Part shown: positions 46,975 to 56,260 of the stretch, one piece after another
Numbering within the stretch: position 1 is the first letter of the stretch
Layout of the letters: each line of letters begins with the position of its first letter
NCBI RefSeq assembly: GCF_014212055.1
Contig: NZ_JACJVO010000022.1
Coordinates: forward strand, 1-64,000
Direction of reading: 5' to 3'
DNA from: Cohnella zeiphila
GTDB lineage: Bacteria; Bacillota; Bacilli; Paenibacillales; Paenibacillaceae
Length of the DNA stretch: 64,000 nucleotides
Program-made: the position numbers and the translations under genes
Notes under the pieces: model-generated
What the model was told of the DNA's origin: nothing
The model's database searches: none
What the model saw: the letters and a program-made list of their open reading frames with translations, nothing else

Positions 46975-47625
46975 GTGGCAGTGAACGCAGCAGACGTAAA
47001 GTCGCTCCGCGAGAGAACCGGAGCCGGCATGTTGGATTGTAAGAAAGCGCTGGAGGAAGCGGGCGGCGACCTGACCAAGGCAGCCGAGCTGCTCCGCGAG
47101 AAAGGCCTGGCGGCAGCCGCCAAGAAAGGCGACCGCGTCGCGACGGAAGGCCGCGTCGAATCGTACATCCACGGCGCCGGCCGCATCGGCGTTCTGGTCG
47201 AAGTCAACTGCGAGACCGACTTCGTCGCCATGACCGATCAATTCAAGGAACTGGTTCGCGACATCGCCATGCATATCGCGGCCGCCAACCCGAAGGTCGT
47301 TCGCCGCGAGGAAGTCGACCAAACGGATCTGGACAAGGAGCGCGAAATTTTGCGCAACCAGGCTCTTAACGAAGGCAAGCCGGAGAAGATCGTCGACAAG
47401 ATGGTCGAAGGCCGCCTGAACAAATATTACGAAGAGAACGTTCTGCTCGAGCAATCGTTCGTCAAGGATCCGGACAAGACGATCCAAACGCTCCTGAACG
47501 AGAAGATCGCCACGATCGGCGAGCAAATCTCCATCCGCCGCTTCGTGCGCTTCGAGCTCGGCGAAGGTCTGGAGAAGAAGCAAGACAACTTCGTCGAAGA
47601 AGTTATGGCGCAAGTCAAAGCATAA
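46975..47625 (+). CDS. tsf: Translation elongation factor Ts
   Basis: 216 residues from a GTG start. N-terminal UBA-like part ([26 protein letters not shown]) and the core with TDFVAM-type motif (NCETDFVA) that opens EF-Tu. It is the short form lacking part of the second core subdomain seen in E. coli. Exchanges GDP on EF-Tu. Confidence 0.97.
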   Translation: MAVNAADVKSLRERTGAGMLDCKKALEEAGGDLTKAAELLREKGLAAAAKKGDRVATEGRVESYIHGAGRIGVLVEVNCETDFVAMTDQFKELVRDIAMHIAAANPKVVRREEVDQTDLDKEREILRNQALNEGKPEKIVDKMVEGRLNKYYEENVLLEQSFVKDPDKTIQTLLNEKIATIGEQISIRRFVRFELGEGLEKKQDNFVEEVMAQVKA

Positions 47626-47637
47626 GCGGGACATGTC

Positions 47638-47665
47638 AAAGGGGACACGGCGTGTTCCCTTTTTT
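47638..47665 (+). terminator. Intrinsic terminator after tsf
   Basis: AAAGGGGACAC pairs with GTGTTCCCTTT (one G-T), 3-base loop, T-run at 47660-47665. Confidence 0.9.
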
Positions 47666-47666
47666 A

Positions 47667-47712
47667 CCATGCGGAATCCGGCTGGATTCGGTTCCGGACG
47701 GATTCCGCATGG
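47667..47712 (+). repeat. Perfect 14-bp inverted repeat upstream of pyrH
   Basis: Arms CCATGCGGAATCCG (47667-47680) and its exact complement (47699-47712) with an 18-base loop. It starts 2 bases after the tsf terminator T-run and ends about 30 bases before the pyrH start. No T-run, so it is not a terminator for plus-strand genes; operator or mRNA structure are possible. Confidence 0.8.
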
Positions 47713-47728
47713 AACGATATCGAAGTGA

Positions 47729-48472
<744 letters not shown>

Positions 48473-48473
48473 A

Positions 48474-49028
48474 GTGCCTCAAGCGATCAAGAAAAATGCC
48501 GAAGAACGGATGGAGAAAGCGCTGGCCGCCCTCAAGCGCGACTTGTCGACGCTGAGAGCGGGACGCGCGACGCCCGCCATTCTGGATCGGGTGCAGGCCG
48601 AGTATTACGGCGCGTTGACGCCGGTCAACCAACTCGGCTCGATCACGACGCCGGATTCGCGCACGCTGGTCATTCAGCCGTGGGACAAATCGGCGCTGGC
48701 CGCCATCGAGAAGGCGATCCTGAAGTCCGACGTCGGCCTGACGCCGGCGAACGACGGCACGATCATTCGGCTCGTCGTGCCGCCTCTGACCGAGGAGCGC
48801 CGGGCGGATCTCGTCAAGTCGACGAAGAAGTACGGAGAAGAAGCGAAGGTCGCGATCCGCAACATCCGGCGCGACGCCAACGACGACATCAAGAAGAAAG
48901 AAAAGGAAGACATCTCCGAGGACGAATCCAGACGGCATCAGGAAGACGTCCAGAAGCTGACCGACCGCTACGTGGCGGAAGTGGACAAGATTCTGGCGGC
49001 CAAAGAGAAAGAAATCATGGAAGTGTGA
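48474..49028 (+). CDS. frr: Ribosome recycling factor
   Basis: 184 residues from a GTG start. Three-helix bundle with [23 protein letters not shown] and the C-terminal [23 protein letters not shown]. Splits post-termination ribosomes with EF-G. A weak hairpin (49043-49063) follows without a clean T-run. Confidence 0.97.
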   Translation: MPQAIKKNAEERMEKALAALKRDLSTLRAGRATPAILDRVQAEYYGALTPVNQLGSITTPDSRTLVIQPWDKSALAAIEKAILKSDVGLTPANDGTIIRLVVPPLTEERRADLVKSTKKYGEEAKVAIRNIRRDANDDIKKKEKEDISEDESRRHQEDVQKLTDRYVAEVDKILAAKEKEIMEV

Positions 49029-49091
49029 CACCGAAGATCCAAGACCCCTCCGACCGGTGGGGTTATTGTTCTTGAACCGGGAGGTAAATCC

Positions 49092-49892
49092 ATGGCGAAG
49101 CGTTCCGGTGGTCTGTTCCGTTGGCTGCGCGAGGGTAAAGATCAAGAACGCGATGCCGAATTGCGAAACGGAACGGAAGGAGAATTACTGACGGAGAACG
49201 TTCCGCAGCATGTGGCGATTATTATGGACGGGAACGGCCGTTGGGCGAAAGCTCGCGGACTGCCGCGGTTCGCCGGCCATCACAGCGGAATGAAGGCGGT
49301 CAAGCGGATTACGAAGGCGGCCGATCGGCTCGGCGTGCGTTATTTGACGCTGTACGCTTTTTCCACGGAGAACTGGAAGCGGCCTCAGGCCGAGGTTGAA
49401 TTCCTGATGAAGCTGCCGCAGGAATTTCTGGCGATCGAACTGGACGAACTGATCGAGAACAACGTGCAGGTGAAGATGATGGGCGTGCAGGATTTGCTGC
49501 CCGACTATACGTTGTCCGCCATCAACGAGGCGGTCCGCAAAACCGAGCATAACACGGGGCTTGTCCTTAACTTTGCCCTGAATTACGGAAGCCGGATGGA
49601 GATGGTCGACGCCGCCCGAAAGTTGGCCCGGCGCGCGGCCAGCGGCGAACTCGATCCTGATTCGATCACGGAGGACGATTTTTCCGCGAACCTGCTCAGC
49701 GGACATCTTCCGGATCCGGATCTGCTGATCCGCACGAGCGGGGAACTCAGGCTGTCCAACTTTATGCTGTGGCAGCTCGCCTATAGCGAATTTTGGTTTA
49801 CCGACGTTTATTGGCCCGAATTTTCGGAGCAGCACTTTTACGAGGCGATCCGCGAGTATCAACGGCGGGCTCGTCGCTATGGGGGGCTTTAA
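49092..49892 (+). CDS. uppS: Undecaprenyl diphosphate synthase (isoprenyl transferase)
   Basis: 266 residues. Cis-prenyltransferase blocks: HVAIIMDGNGRWAK with catalytic Asp46, GHHSGMKAV, LTLYAFSTENWKRP, and C-terminal DLLIRTSGELRLSNFMLWQLAYSEF in blocks. Makes the C55 lipid carrier for peptidoglycan. The N-terminal 35 residues before the fold are charged and longer than usual. cdsA follows after 5 bases. Confidence 0.97.
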   Translation: MAKRSGGLFRWLREGKDQERDAELRNGTEGELLTENVPQHVAIIMDGNGRWAKARGLPRFAGHHSGMKAVKRITKAADRLGVRYLTLYAFSTENWKRPQAEVEFLMKLPQEFLAIELDELIENNVQVKMMGVQDLLPDYTLSAINEAVRKTEHNTGLVLNFALNYGSRMEMVDAARKLARRAASGELDPDSITEDDFSANLLSGHLPDPDLLIRTSGELRLSNFMLWQLAYSEFWFTDVYWPEFSEQHFYEAIREYQRRARRYGGL

Positions 49893-49897
49893 GCGCG

Positions 49898-50689
49898 ATG
49901 GCGCAACGACTGGTCACCGGCATCGTCGCGGGCGCTTTTTTCGTCGCCATGCTGCTGCTGGGGAATTGGTACTACACGCTTTTGCTGGCGCTGCTCGCCG
50001 TGCTCGGCTTCCGGGAATACGTCAAGCTGAACGGCTTGCCGGCAGGACGGGGGGACGTGCTTTGCGGCTTTGCCGCCGTACTCCTCCTTTCTCTGCCGAG
50101 GATGCCGTTCGGATGGGATGTCCTGCCGATCGCCACCTGGATGTGGCTGATCCTGTTCGTGCTGCTTGCGGCGACCGTGCTGAGCAAGAACCGCATCGAC
50201 CTGGCGCAGGCGAGCCTGCTGTTTCTCGGGACGGTTTACATCGGGCTCGGCTTTCGCTTTATGGCGGAGACGCGGGATCTTCCGCACGGCGTTTTCTGGG
50301 CGCTCTTGACGTTTTTTTGCATTTGGGCGTCGGACGCCGGCGCTTATTTCGTCGGCAAGGCGATCGGGAAGACCAAGCTGTGGCCGGAGATCAGCCCGAA
50401 CAAGACGGTGGAAGGAGCCGTCGGCGGACTCATCATCGCCATTCTCGTCGCGCTCGTCTTCTGCCTGTTCGAACCGGACTGGCTCGGCTACGGCAGGGCG
50501 ATCGGGTTCGCGCTGGCGGCGGCGGTCGCGGGTACGCTCGGGGACTTGATCCAATCGGCATACAAGCGGTTTCGCGGCGTCAAGGATTCGGGCAACCTGC
50601 TGCCGGGACACGGCGGCGTGCTCGACCGGACGGACAGCTGGCTGATCGTGTTCCCGCTCGTGCACTTCCTGCATCTTCTGCCGCAATGA
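49898..50689 (+). CDS. cdsA: Phosphatidate cytidylyltransferase
   Basis: 263 residues from ATG 49898 (GGGGGG just upstream, at the uppS end). About seven to eight membrane helices and the CDP-diglyceride synthetase signature near the C terminus (GDLIQSAYKRFRGVKDSGNLLPGHGGVLDRTDS in blocks). Makes CDP-diacylglycerol for phospholipid synthesis in the membrane. The frame is open into uppS but that is out-of-frame shadow. Confidence 0.96.
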   Translation: MAQRLVTGIVAGAFFVAMLLLGNWYYTLLLALLAVLGFREYVKLNGLPAGRGDVLCGFAAVLLLSLPRMPFGWDVLPIATWMWLILFVLLAATVLSKNRIDLAQASLLFLGTVYIGLGFRFMAETRDLPHGVFWALLTFFCIWASDAGAYFVGKAIGKTKLWPEISPNKTVEGAVGGLIIAILVALVFCLFEPDWLGYGRAIGFALAAAVAGTLGDLIQSAYKRFRGVKDSGNLLPGHGGVLDRTDSWLIVFPLVHFLHLLPQ

Positions 50690-50724
50690 CGGATACATAA
50701 GAGATCGTTTTAACGGAGGTTGGC

Positions 50725-51879
50725 ATGACGATGGCGAGGAAAAAAATAGCCGTGCTCGGCAGCACCGGCTCGATCGGCACCCAGACGCTGGACGTCGTGG
50801 CCCGGGACCCCGAAGCTTACGAGGTGGTCGCTCTGGCTGCCGGCACACGCACGGATGAGCTTCTGGAGCAGGCGCTGAGGTTCAAGCCGCAAATCGTGTC
50901 GGTCGCGACCCGGGAGCTTGCGGACAAGCTATCCGGCGAGCTTCCGGCCGGCATTCGCGTCGTCTGCGGCGATGAAGGGCTCATCGAAGCCGCGGCCGGA
51001 GCGGGAGCCGACACGGTCGTTTGCGCGCTGATGGGCAGCATAGGCCTGGCCTCCACGATGGCCGCGATAGAAGCCGGGGCTGCCATCGCCTTGGCGAACA
51101 AGGAGACGCTCGTGTCGGCCGGGCATCTGGTCATGAAGCTGGCAGCCGAGCGTGGCGTTCCGATCATTCCCGTCGACAGCGAGCATTCGGCGATCTACCA
51201 ATGCTTGAACGGCGAGGACCGCAAAGCGGTCAAACGCCTCATCGTGACCGCTTCCGGCGGCAGCTTCCGCGACCGGACGCGAGATCGGCTGAAAGACGTT
51301 ACGGTGGAGGACGCGCTGAAGCATCCGAACTGGTCGATGGGCGCGAAGATCACGATCGACTCCGCCACGATGGTGAACAAAGGGCTGGAAGTAATCGAAG
51401 CGCATTGGCTGTTCGGGCTGCCGTACGAGCAGATCGACGTGCTGCTGCATCCGGAGAGCATCGTCCACTCGATGGTCGAGTTTACGGACACAAGCGTCAT
51501 CGCCCAGCTCGGCAACCCGGACATGCGGGTGCCGATCCAGTACGCGCTCACGTACCCGCACCGGCATTCGTCTCCGGCAGCGCCGCTCGATCTGGTCAAA
51601 GCAGGGGCGCTTCATTTCCGCGAGATGGATCTGGAACGCTTTCCTTGCCTTCGGCTTGCTTACGAGGCCGGCCGAACGGGCGGAACCGCGCCGACGGTAT
51701 TCAACGCGGCCAACGAAGCGGCGGTAGCCAGGTTCCTGAAGGGCGAACTGCCGTTTCTGGCGATCGAGTCCGTCATCGAACAGGTGCTCGGGAAGCATCG
51801 CGCTCTGCCGCAGCCCGAGCTGGACGCGATCCTTGATGCGGACCGCTGGGCGAGGCGCGAGGCGGCATCCCTTTTTTGA
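50725..51879 (+). CDS. dxr: 1-deoxy-D-xylulose 5-phosphate reductoisomerase
   Basis: 384 residues. NADPH-binding [16 protein letters not shown], substrate/metal blocks [35 protein letters not shown], and [27 protein letters not shown] in blocks. Second step of the MEP isoprenoid pathway, feeding UppS upstream. GGAGG precedes the ATG. Alternative start at ATG 50731. Confidence 0.97.
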   Translation: MTMARKKIAVLGSTGSIGTQTLDVVARDPEAYEVVALAAGTRTDELLEQALRFKPQIVSVATRELADKLSGELPAGIRVVCGDEGLIEAAAGAGADTVVCALMGSIGLASTMAAIEAGAAIALANKETLVSAGHLVMKLAAERGVPIIPVDSEHSAIYQCLNGEDRKAVKRLIVTASGGSFRDRTRDRLKDVTVEDALKHPNWSMGAKITIDSATMVNKGLEVIEAHWLFGLPYEQIDVLLHPESIVHSMVEFTDTSVIAQLGNPDMRVPIQYALTYPHRHSSPAAPLDLVKAGALHFREMDLERFPCLRLAYEAGRTGGTAPTVFNAANEAAVARFLKGELPFLAIESVIEQVLGKHRALPQPELDAILDADRWARREAASLF

Positions 51880-51928
51880 ATTTCGGGACACCTCACGAGT
51901 ATCAAAGTAAGCTTCGAAGATAAGCTAA

Positions 51929-51954
51929 TGCAACAATCTTCCTCCCCTTCCGTA
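51929..51954 (+). promoter_or_regulatory. Possible ECF-sigma promoter before rseP
   Basis: TGCAAC (51929-51934), 16 bases, CGTA (51951-51954). This differs by one base from the sigma-W type pattern TGAAAC-N16-CGTA. It lies 72 bases before the rseP start, in a 146-bp gap that shows no good sigma-A promoter. Confidence 0.35.
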
Positions 51955-52025
51955 TTCTCTTGTAACGGCTCGGAGAATAATGTTAATCTAAGGACAGCCG
52001 TCAGAGGCAACGGGGGTTGGTAAAC

Positions 52026-53288
52026 ATGCAAATGGTTCAAGTCGTCTTTTTGACGGTTTTGGTATTCTTCGTGCTCGTCACGATTCATGAATTCGGCCAC
52101 TACTTCTTTGCCCGCCGGGCAGGCATTCTCGTGCGGGAGTTCGCCATCGGCTTCGGACCGAAGCTGTTCTCGATCAAGCGCGGAGAGACTCGCTACACGC
52201 TCCGCTTGCTGCCCGCGGGCGGGTTCGTGAGGATGGCCGGCGAAGATCCGGAAGTGGTGGAAGTCCAGCCGGGACAGACGATCGGCGTCCGTGTGAAGGA
52301 CGGGCAGGCGGTCCGGCTGTTCCTCGATCGGCTGGACGAGCGTTCCAACATCGTGCGCGGCGAAGTCAAATCGCTCGATCTGGAACGCGAGCTGTTCGTG
52401 ACGCTTGACGTGGACGGAGACATCGAGCGCTACGACGTTCATCCTCAGGCGCTCATCATTTCCAGAGGGCAGGAGACGCAAATCGCGCCGATCGATCGGC
52501 AGTTCGGCGGCGTCTCGACCGGCAAGCGCGCGATGGCGATCTTCGCCGGCCCGATGATGAATTTCATTCTTGCGTTCGTGCTCTTCATCGCCTACATCCA
52601 GATGGCCGGAGTTCCCGTGGAGAACTCGTCCAAAGTGTTCGTCAGCGGCACGGAATCCGGTATGCCGGCGGCGCAAGCCGGGCTGCACAAGGGCGACTGG
52701 GTGAAGCTGGTCAACGGGGAAGAAGTCGGCGGCGACAGCAGCGTGCTCGTCGGCAAGATCCAGGCGTCCGCCGGCAAGCCGATGAAGTGGACGGTCGTCC
52801 GCGACGGCAAGGAGATGACGATCAACGTGACGCCGGACGCGTCAACGGGCAAGGTCGGCCTCTATTTGAGTCCGGAGATGCGCAAGCCCGGGTTCGGGGA
52901 AACGTTCAAGTTCGCCGGCACGTCGATGGTGGACACGACGAAGAACATTTTCGAGGGGTTCCGCAAGCTCATCTTCGGTCAATTCAAGCTGGACGATCTC
53001 GGAGGACCGGTCCGAACCGCTCAGGTGACCGGGGAGATCGCCAAGCAGGGACTTCCGCAGCTGACGTTCTGGGCTTCGATCTTAAGTCTCTATCTCGGCA
53101 TCTTTAACCTGTTGCCGATACCGGCGCTCGACGGAAGCCGGCTCATCTTCATCGGGCTGGAAGCCGTCCGGGGCAAGCCGGTCGATCCGAACCGGGAAAG
53201 CATGGTTCACTTTATCGGGTTCGCGATGCTCATGCTGCTCATGGTCGTCGTGACGTACAACGATATTTTACGATTGGTCAAAAATTAA
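52026..53288 (+). CDS. rseP: Site-2 intramembrane metalloprotease RseP/RasP
   Basis: 420 residues from ATG 52026 (CGGGGGTTGG about 6 bases upstream; TTG 52017 and ATG 52032 are alternatives). Active site HEFGH at 21-25 in the first membrane helix, PDZ domain (about 205-280), and the second zinc-ligand motif LPIPALDGSRL near residue 365, flanked by membrane helices. It cleaves anti-sigma factors, including RsiW in B. subtilis, and signal-peptide remnants. Confidence 0.97.
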   Translation: MQMVQVVFLTVLVFFVLVTIHEFGHYFFARRAGILVREFAIGFGPKLFSIKRGETRYTLRLLPAGGFVRMAGEDPEVVEVQPGQTIGVRVKDGQAVRLFLDRLDERSNIVRGEVKSLDLERELFVTLDVDGDIERYDVHPQALIISRGQETQIAPIDRQFGGVSTGKRAMAIFAGPMMNFILAFVLFIAYIQMAGVPVENSSKVFVSGTESGMPAAQAGLHKGDWVKLVNGEEVGGDSSVLVGKIQASAGKPMKWTVVRDGKEMTINVTPDASTGKVGLYLSPEMRKPGFGETFKFAGTSMVDTTKNIFEGFRKLIFGQFKLDDLGGPVRTAQVTGEIAKQGLPQLTFWASILSLYLGIFNLLPIPALDGSRLIFIGLEAVRGKPVDPNRESMVHFIGFAMLMLLMVVVTYNDILRLVKN

Positions 53289-53317
53289 GCCGTTGTCAGG
53301 GGTAGGGGAAAAAGGCC

Positions 53318-54766
53318 ATGTCGAAGGAAAAAGGGTTTGTCACCGAAATCACGCCGCAAGGGGAAGATTTCTCCCGCTGGTATATCGACGTTATTAAAAA
53401 AGCCGAGCTGATGGACTACTCGCCGGTGCGAGGCTGCATCGTATTCCGGCCGGAAGGCTACGAGCTGTGGGAGAACATCCAGCGCGGTCTGGACGGCCGG
53501 TTCAAGGATACGGGCCATCGCAACGCCTATTTTCCGCTGTTCATCCCGGAGAGCTTCTTCCAGAAAGAGAAAGAGCACGTCGAAGGCTTCAATCCCGAGC
53601 TTCCTTGGGTAACCGAGGCGGGAGGGGAGAAGCTGGAAGAGCGGCTGGCGATCCGGCCGACGTCGGAGACGATGATCGGGCATATGTACGCCAAGTGGAT
53701 CAACTCTTATCGCGATCTGCCGGTGCTGATCAACCAGTGGGCGAACGTCGTCCGCTGGGAGAAGCGGACGCTTCCGTTCCTGCGCACGAGCGAATTCCTA
53801 TGGCAGGAAGGCCACACGGCGCATGAGAACGAGGAAGACGCCCGCAAGGAAACGATGACGATGCTGGACGTCTACACCGACTTCGTGGAGAACGAGCTGG
53901 CCATTCCGGTCATCAAAGGCGAGAAGACGCCGTCCGAGCGGTTCGCCGGCGCGGTCGACACGTATTCGATCGAAGCGATGATGAAGGACGGCCGCGCCGT
54001 GCAGGCCGGCACTTCTCACTACCTCGGCACGAAGTTCGCGGTGGCGTTCGACATCAAGTACCTGAGCCGGGAAAATACGCAGGAATATTGCCACACCACT
54101 TCGTGGGGCGTCAGCACGCGGCTGATCGGCGCCTTGATCATGGTTCACGGGGACGACCGCGGCCTCGTCATGCCGCCGAAGGTCGCGCCGACGCAGGTGA
54201 TCATGATTCCGATCGGTCCGCCGAAGACGCGCGAGCAGGTGATCGCGAAGACGGACGAGCTGTTCGCGCAATTGAAGGCGGCGGGCGTTCGCGTTCGCGT
54301 CGACGACCGGTCCGACTTGTCGCCGGGCTGGAAGTTCAACGAATACGAGATGCGCGGCGTTCCGGTCCGGCTGGAGCTCGGACCCCGCGATCTGGAGAAC
54401 GGCGTCTGCGTGCTCGTCTCCCGCGTCAGCGGCGAGAAGAAGCAGGTGCCGCTCGACAACCTGGTCGCCGAAGTGCAAGCGATGCTGGATAACGTCCATC
54501 GCGAAATGTACGAGCGGGCGCTGCAGTTCCGTCAGGAGCATACGTTCTCGGTGGAGACGCTGGACGAGCTGAGAAGCTCGCTCGAAGAGAAGCGCGGGTT
54601 CGCGCTGGCCGGCTGGTGCGGTTCCGAAGCCTGCGAGAAGCAGGTGAAGGACGAGACCGGGGCGACGAGCCGCAACATCCCGTTCGAGCCGGCGGAAACC
54701 AAGACGAAGTGCCTCGTCTGCGGCGACGCCGCGAAGCACACGGTCGTATTCGCCCGGGCGTATTGA
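53318..54766 (+). CDS. proS: Prolyl-tRNA synthetase, archaeal/eukaryotic type without editing insertion
   Basis: 482 residues. Class II core with FVTEITPQGEDFSRWY start, motif 2 region RWEKRTLPFLRTSEFLWQEGHTAH, anticodon-binding domain (about 285-380) and a C-terminal extension with two Cys pairs and a terminal Tyr (FARAY). This is the short form; the standard B. subtilis enzyme at this place is about 564 residues with an INS editing domain between motifs 2 and 3, which is missing here. AGGGGTAGGGG precedes the ATG by a few bases more than usual. A terminator follows. Confidence 0.95.
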   Translation: MSKEKGFVTEITPQGEDFSRWYIDVIKKAELMDYSPVRGCIVFRPEGYELWENIQRGLDGRFKDTGHRNAYFPLFIPESFFQKEKEHVEGFNPELPWVTEAGGEKLEERLAIRPTSETMIGHMYAKWINSYRDLPVLINQWANVVRWEKRTLPFLRTSEFLWQEGHTAHENEEDARKETMTMLDVYTDFVENELAIPVIKGEKTPSERFAGAVDTYSIEAMMKDGRAVQAGTSHYLGTKFAVAFDIKYLSRENTQEYCHTTSWGVSTRLIGALIMVHGDDRGLVMPPKVAPTQVIMIPIGPPKTREQVIAKTDELFAQLKAAGVRVRVDDRSDLSPGWKFNEYEMRGVPVRLELGPRDLENGVCVLVSRVSGEKKQVPLDNLVAEVQAMLDNVHREMYERALQFRQEHTFSVETLDELRSSLEEKRGFALAGWCGSEACEKQVKDETGATSRNIPFEPAETKTKCLVCGDAAKHTVVFARAY

Positions 54767-54780
54767 TTGGAAAGCATCGA

Positions 54781-54813
54781 CGAACTGCTGCAGACTGCGG
54801 CAGTTCTTTTTTT
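54781..54813 (+). terminator. Intrinsic terminator after proS
   Basis: GAACTGC (54782-54788) pairs with GCAGTTC (54800-54806), extended by an inner CTGCAG/CTGCGG pairing, followed by eight T. Confidence 0.9.
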
Positions 54814-54830
54814 GCAATTAAGAATTTATA

Positions 54831-54916
54831 GGTTCTGGGGTCCCCGCAAAGTACCTGAGCAAGCATCGAAGCCAAGCCCCGCTTTGTGAGGGGGACATAA
54901 CGTTGCGGGATCCGCG
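54831..54916 (+). other. Structured element upstream of the AlkZ-like gene
   Basis: GTCCCC-GCAAAG (54840-54851) pairs with CTTTGT-GA-GGGGGAC (54882-54896), a 12-bp stem with a small bulge and a 30-base apical region (TACCTGAGCAAGCATCG...). It is followed by the near-palindrome GCGGGATCCGCG (54905-54916) and directly by the ribosome site AAGGAGG (54917-54923). It lacks the T-box sequence and the core of riboswitches I know. It could be an mRNA leader or a copy of a dispersed intergenic repeat. Confidence 0.5.
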
Positions 54917-54930
54917 AAGGAGGTTGCTCG

Positions 54931-56049
54931 ATGGAAACGAGGATGATTGCTTATCGAAGGCTGAATCATCAGCGGATTGCCCCGGCGGCCAGGCTCGAGG
55001 AGCCGGAAGAGGTCGTCCGGCATTTGGGGGCCGTGCAAGCGCAGGATTACCATCAGGCGATGTGGGCCATCGGTTCGCGTACGCAGGGAGCGACGCTTGC
55101 CGACGTCGAACGGGCGATCGAAGAAGGGAGGATCGTACTCTCCTGGCCGATGCGCGGCACGATTCACGCCGTGCCATCGGAGGAGCTGCGGTTGCTGCTG
55201 AAGCTGTCCGCGTCGCGCAGGCTGACGCAGGACAAGCGCCGGATGGAGCAGCTCGAGTTGACGGATGCGATCGTCGAACGGTGCGGCCTCCTGATGGAGA
55301 ACGCCCTTCGCGGAGGCGGCAGAATTACCCGTGACGCCCTCATGCAGCTGTTCGAAGCCGAAGGCGTTCGGACGGACGGGCAGCGCGGCTATCATATCAT
55401 CTGGCGCTTGGCGCAATCCGGCCGCATCTGCCTTGGACCGAAGGACGGCAAGCGGCAGACGTTCGTGCTGGCGGAGGAATGGCTCCCTGCCGATGCGGGC
55501 GAATGGGACAGAAGCGAAGCTTTGGGTCGGCTGGCCGTTCGGTTTTTCGCCGGGCACGGGCCGGCAACGGTTCAGGATCTGGCTTGGTGGGCCGGCCTTA
55601 CCTTGACGGAAGCGCGGGAAGCGGCGGAAGCCGCGGCGGGCGAATTGACGCTCCTGCGGGTCGGAGACCGTGAGTATTGGGAAGCGGGCGGTCTTCCCGG
55701 AGAGAGCGGAACGGCCGAGGAGGAGGATTCCGGCTCTTCCGTCTTCTTGCTGGCCGGCTTCGACGAGATGCTGCTCGGCTACCGGGACCGCGAGGCCGTG
55801 CTTCCGGACGAAGTCGCTCCTTACGTCGCGCCCGGCAACAACGGAATTTTCATGCCGACGGTCGCGATCGGCGGACGCATCGCCGGGATTTGGAAGCGGA
55901 CGGTGAAGCCCAAGCGAATCGACGTCGAGTTCAAGCTGTCGGTTCCTCAAGCCGAATGGGAAGAATTGCTCGTTCGCGAAGCCCGGCGGTATTGCGATTT
56001 CATGGGATTGCCGCTCGGGGAAGCGACATTTCGGGCGCTCGGCGAGTAG
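54931..56049 (+). CDS. AlkZ-like winged-helix DNA glycosylase family protein (HTH_42)
   Basis: 372 residues; AAGGAGG 7 bases upstream. The sequence matches the winged-helix family PF06224: LNHQRIA start, HLGAVQAQDYHQAMWAIG, GTIHAVP, then LAVRFFAGHGPATVQDLAWWAGL and the C-terminal GFDEMLLGYRDRE. The motif Gln36-Ala-Gln38 corresponds to the Q-x-Q active site of AlkZ, which removes bulky or cross-linking alkyl lesions from DNA. The gene is absent from this place in B. subtilis, where proS is followed by polC, so it is an insertion. Function is inferred from family. Confidence 0.85.
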   Translation: METRMIAYRRLNHQRIAPAARLEEPEEVVRHLGAVQAQDYHQAMWAIGSRTQGATLADVERAIEEGRIVLSWPMRGTIHAVPSEELRLLLKLSASRRLTQDKRRMEQLELTDAIVERCGLLMENALRGGGRITRDALMQLFEAEGVRTDGQRGYHIIWRLAQSGRICLGPKDGKRQTFVLAEEWLPADAGEWDRSEALGRLAVRFFAGHGPATVQDLAWWAGLTLTEAREAAEAAAGELTLLRVGDREYWEAGGLPGESGTAEEEDSGSSVFLLAGFDEMLLGYRDREAVLPDEVAPYVAPGNNGIFMPTVAIGGRIAGIWKRTVKPKRIDVEFKLSVPQAEWEELLVREARRYCDFMGLPLGEATFRALGE

Positions 56050-56078
56050 AGACCGCCTCGTTTGTCGATCTCTGTCTA

Positions 56079-56107
56079 TTGATGGCCGCCCGTAGAAAAG
56101 GTAGAAT
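56079..56107 (+). promoter_or_regulatory. Sigma-A promoter for polC
   Basis: TTGATG (56079-56084), 17-base spacer, TAGAAT (56102-56107). Downstream leader holds a GC hairpin CGCCCGC-CTGAT-GCGGGCG (56141-56159) and a weaker hairpin around 56180-56197 with T-rich sequence after it, which might attenuate. Confidence 0.8.
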
Positions 56108-56260
56108 AGCTAATAGCGTACGGATGGCGATTGTCGGCCGCGCCCGCCTGATGCGGGCGAACCCGGCTTCGCTTACTTTAAGCTTCTTCGGAGGCTTCTT
56201 GTTTTTTATTGGGCTTGGAAAAGGACGCGACATGATTTTCTGAGCTAAGGAGGAACGGGC

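Noticed and set aside
49043-49075. Terminator between frr and uppS
   Set aside because: Stem ACCCCTCC/GGTGGGGT has a mismatch and the following TTATTGTTCTT is not a good T-run; left as doubtful.
54831-54923. T-box leader
   Set aside because: The T-box sequence and a following terminator/antiterminator pair are missing; only a vague likeness to the GGxxCCGCG end.
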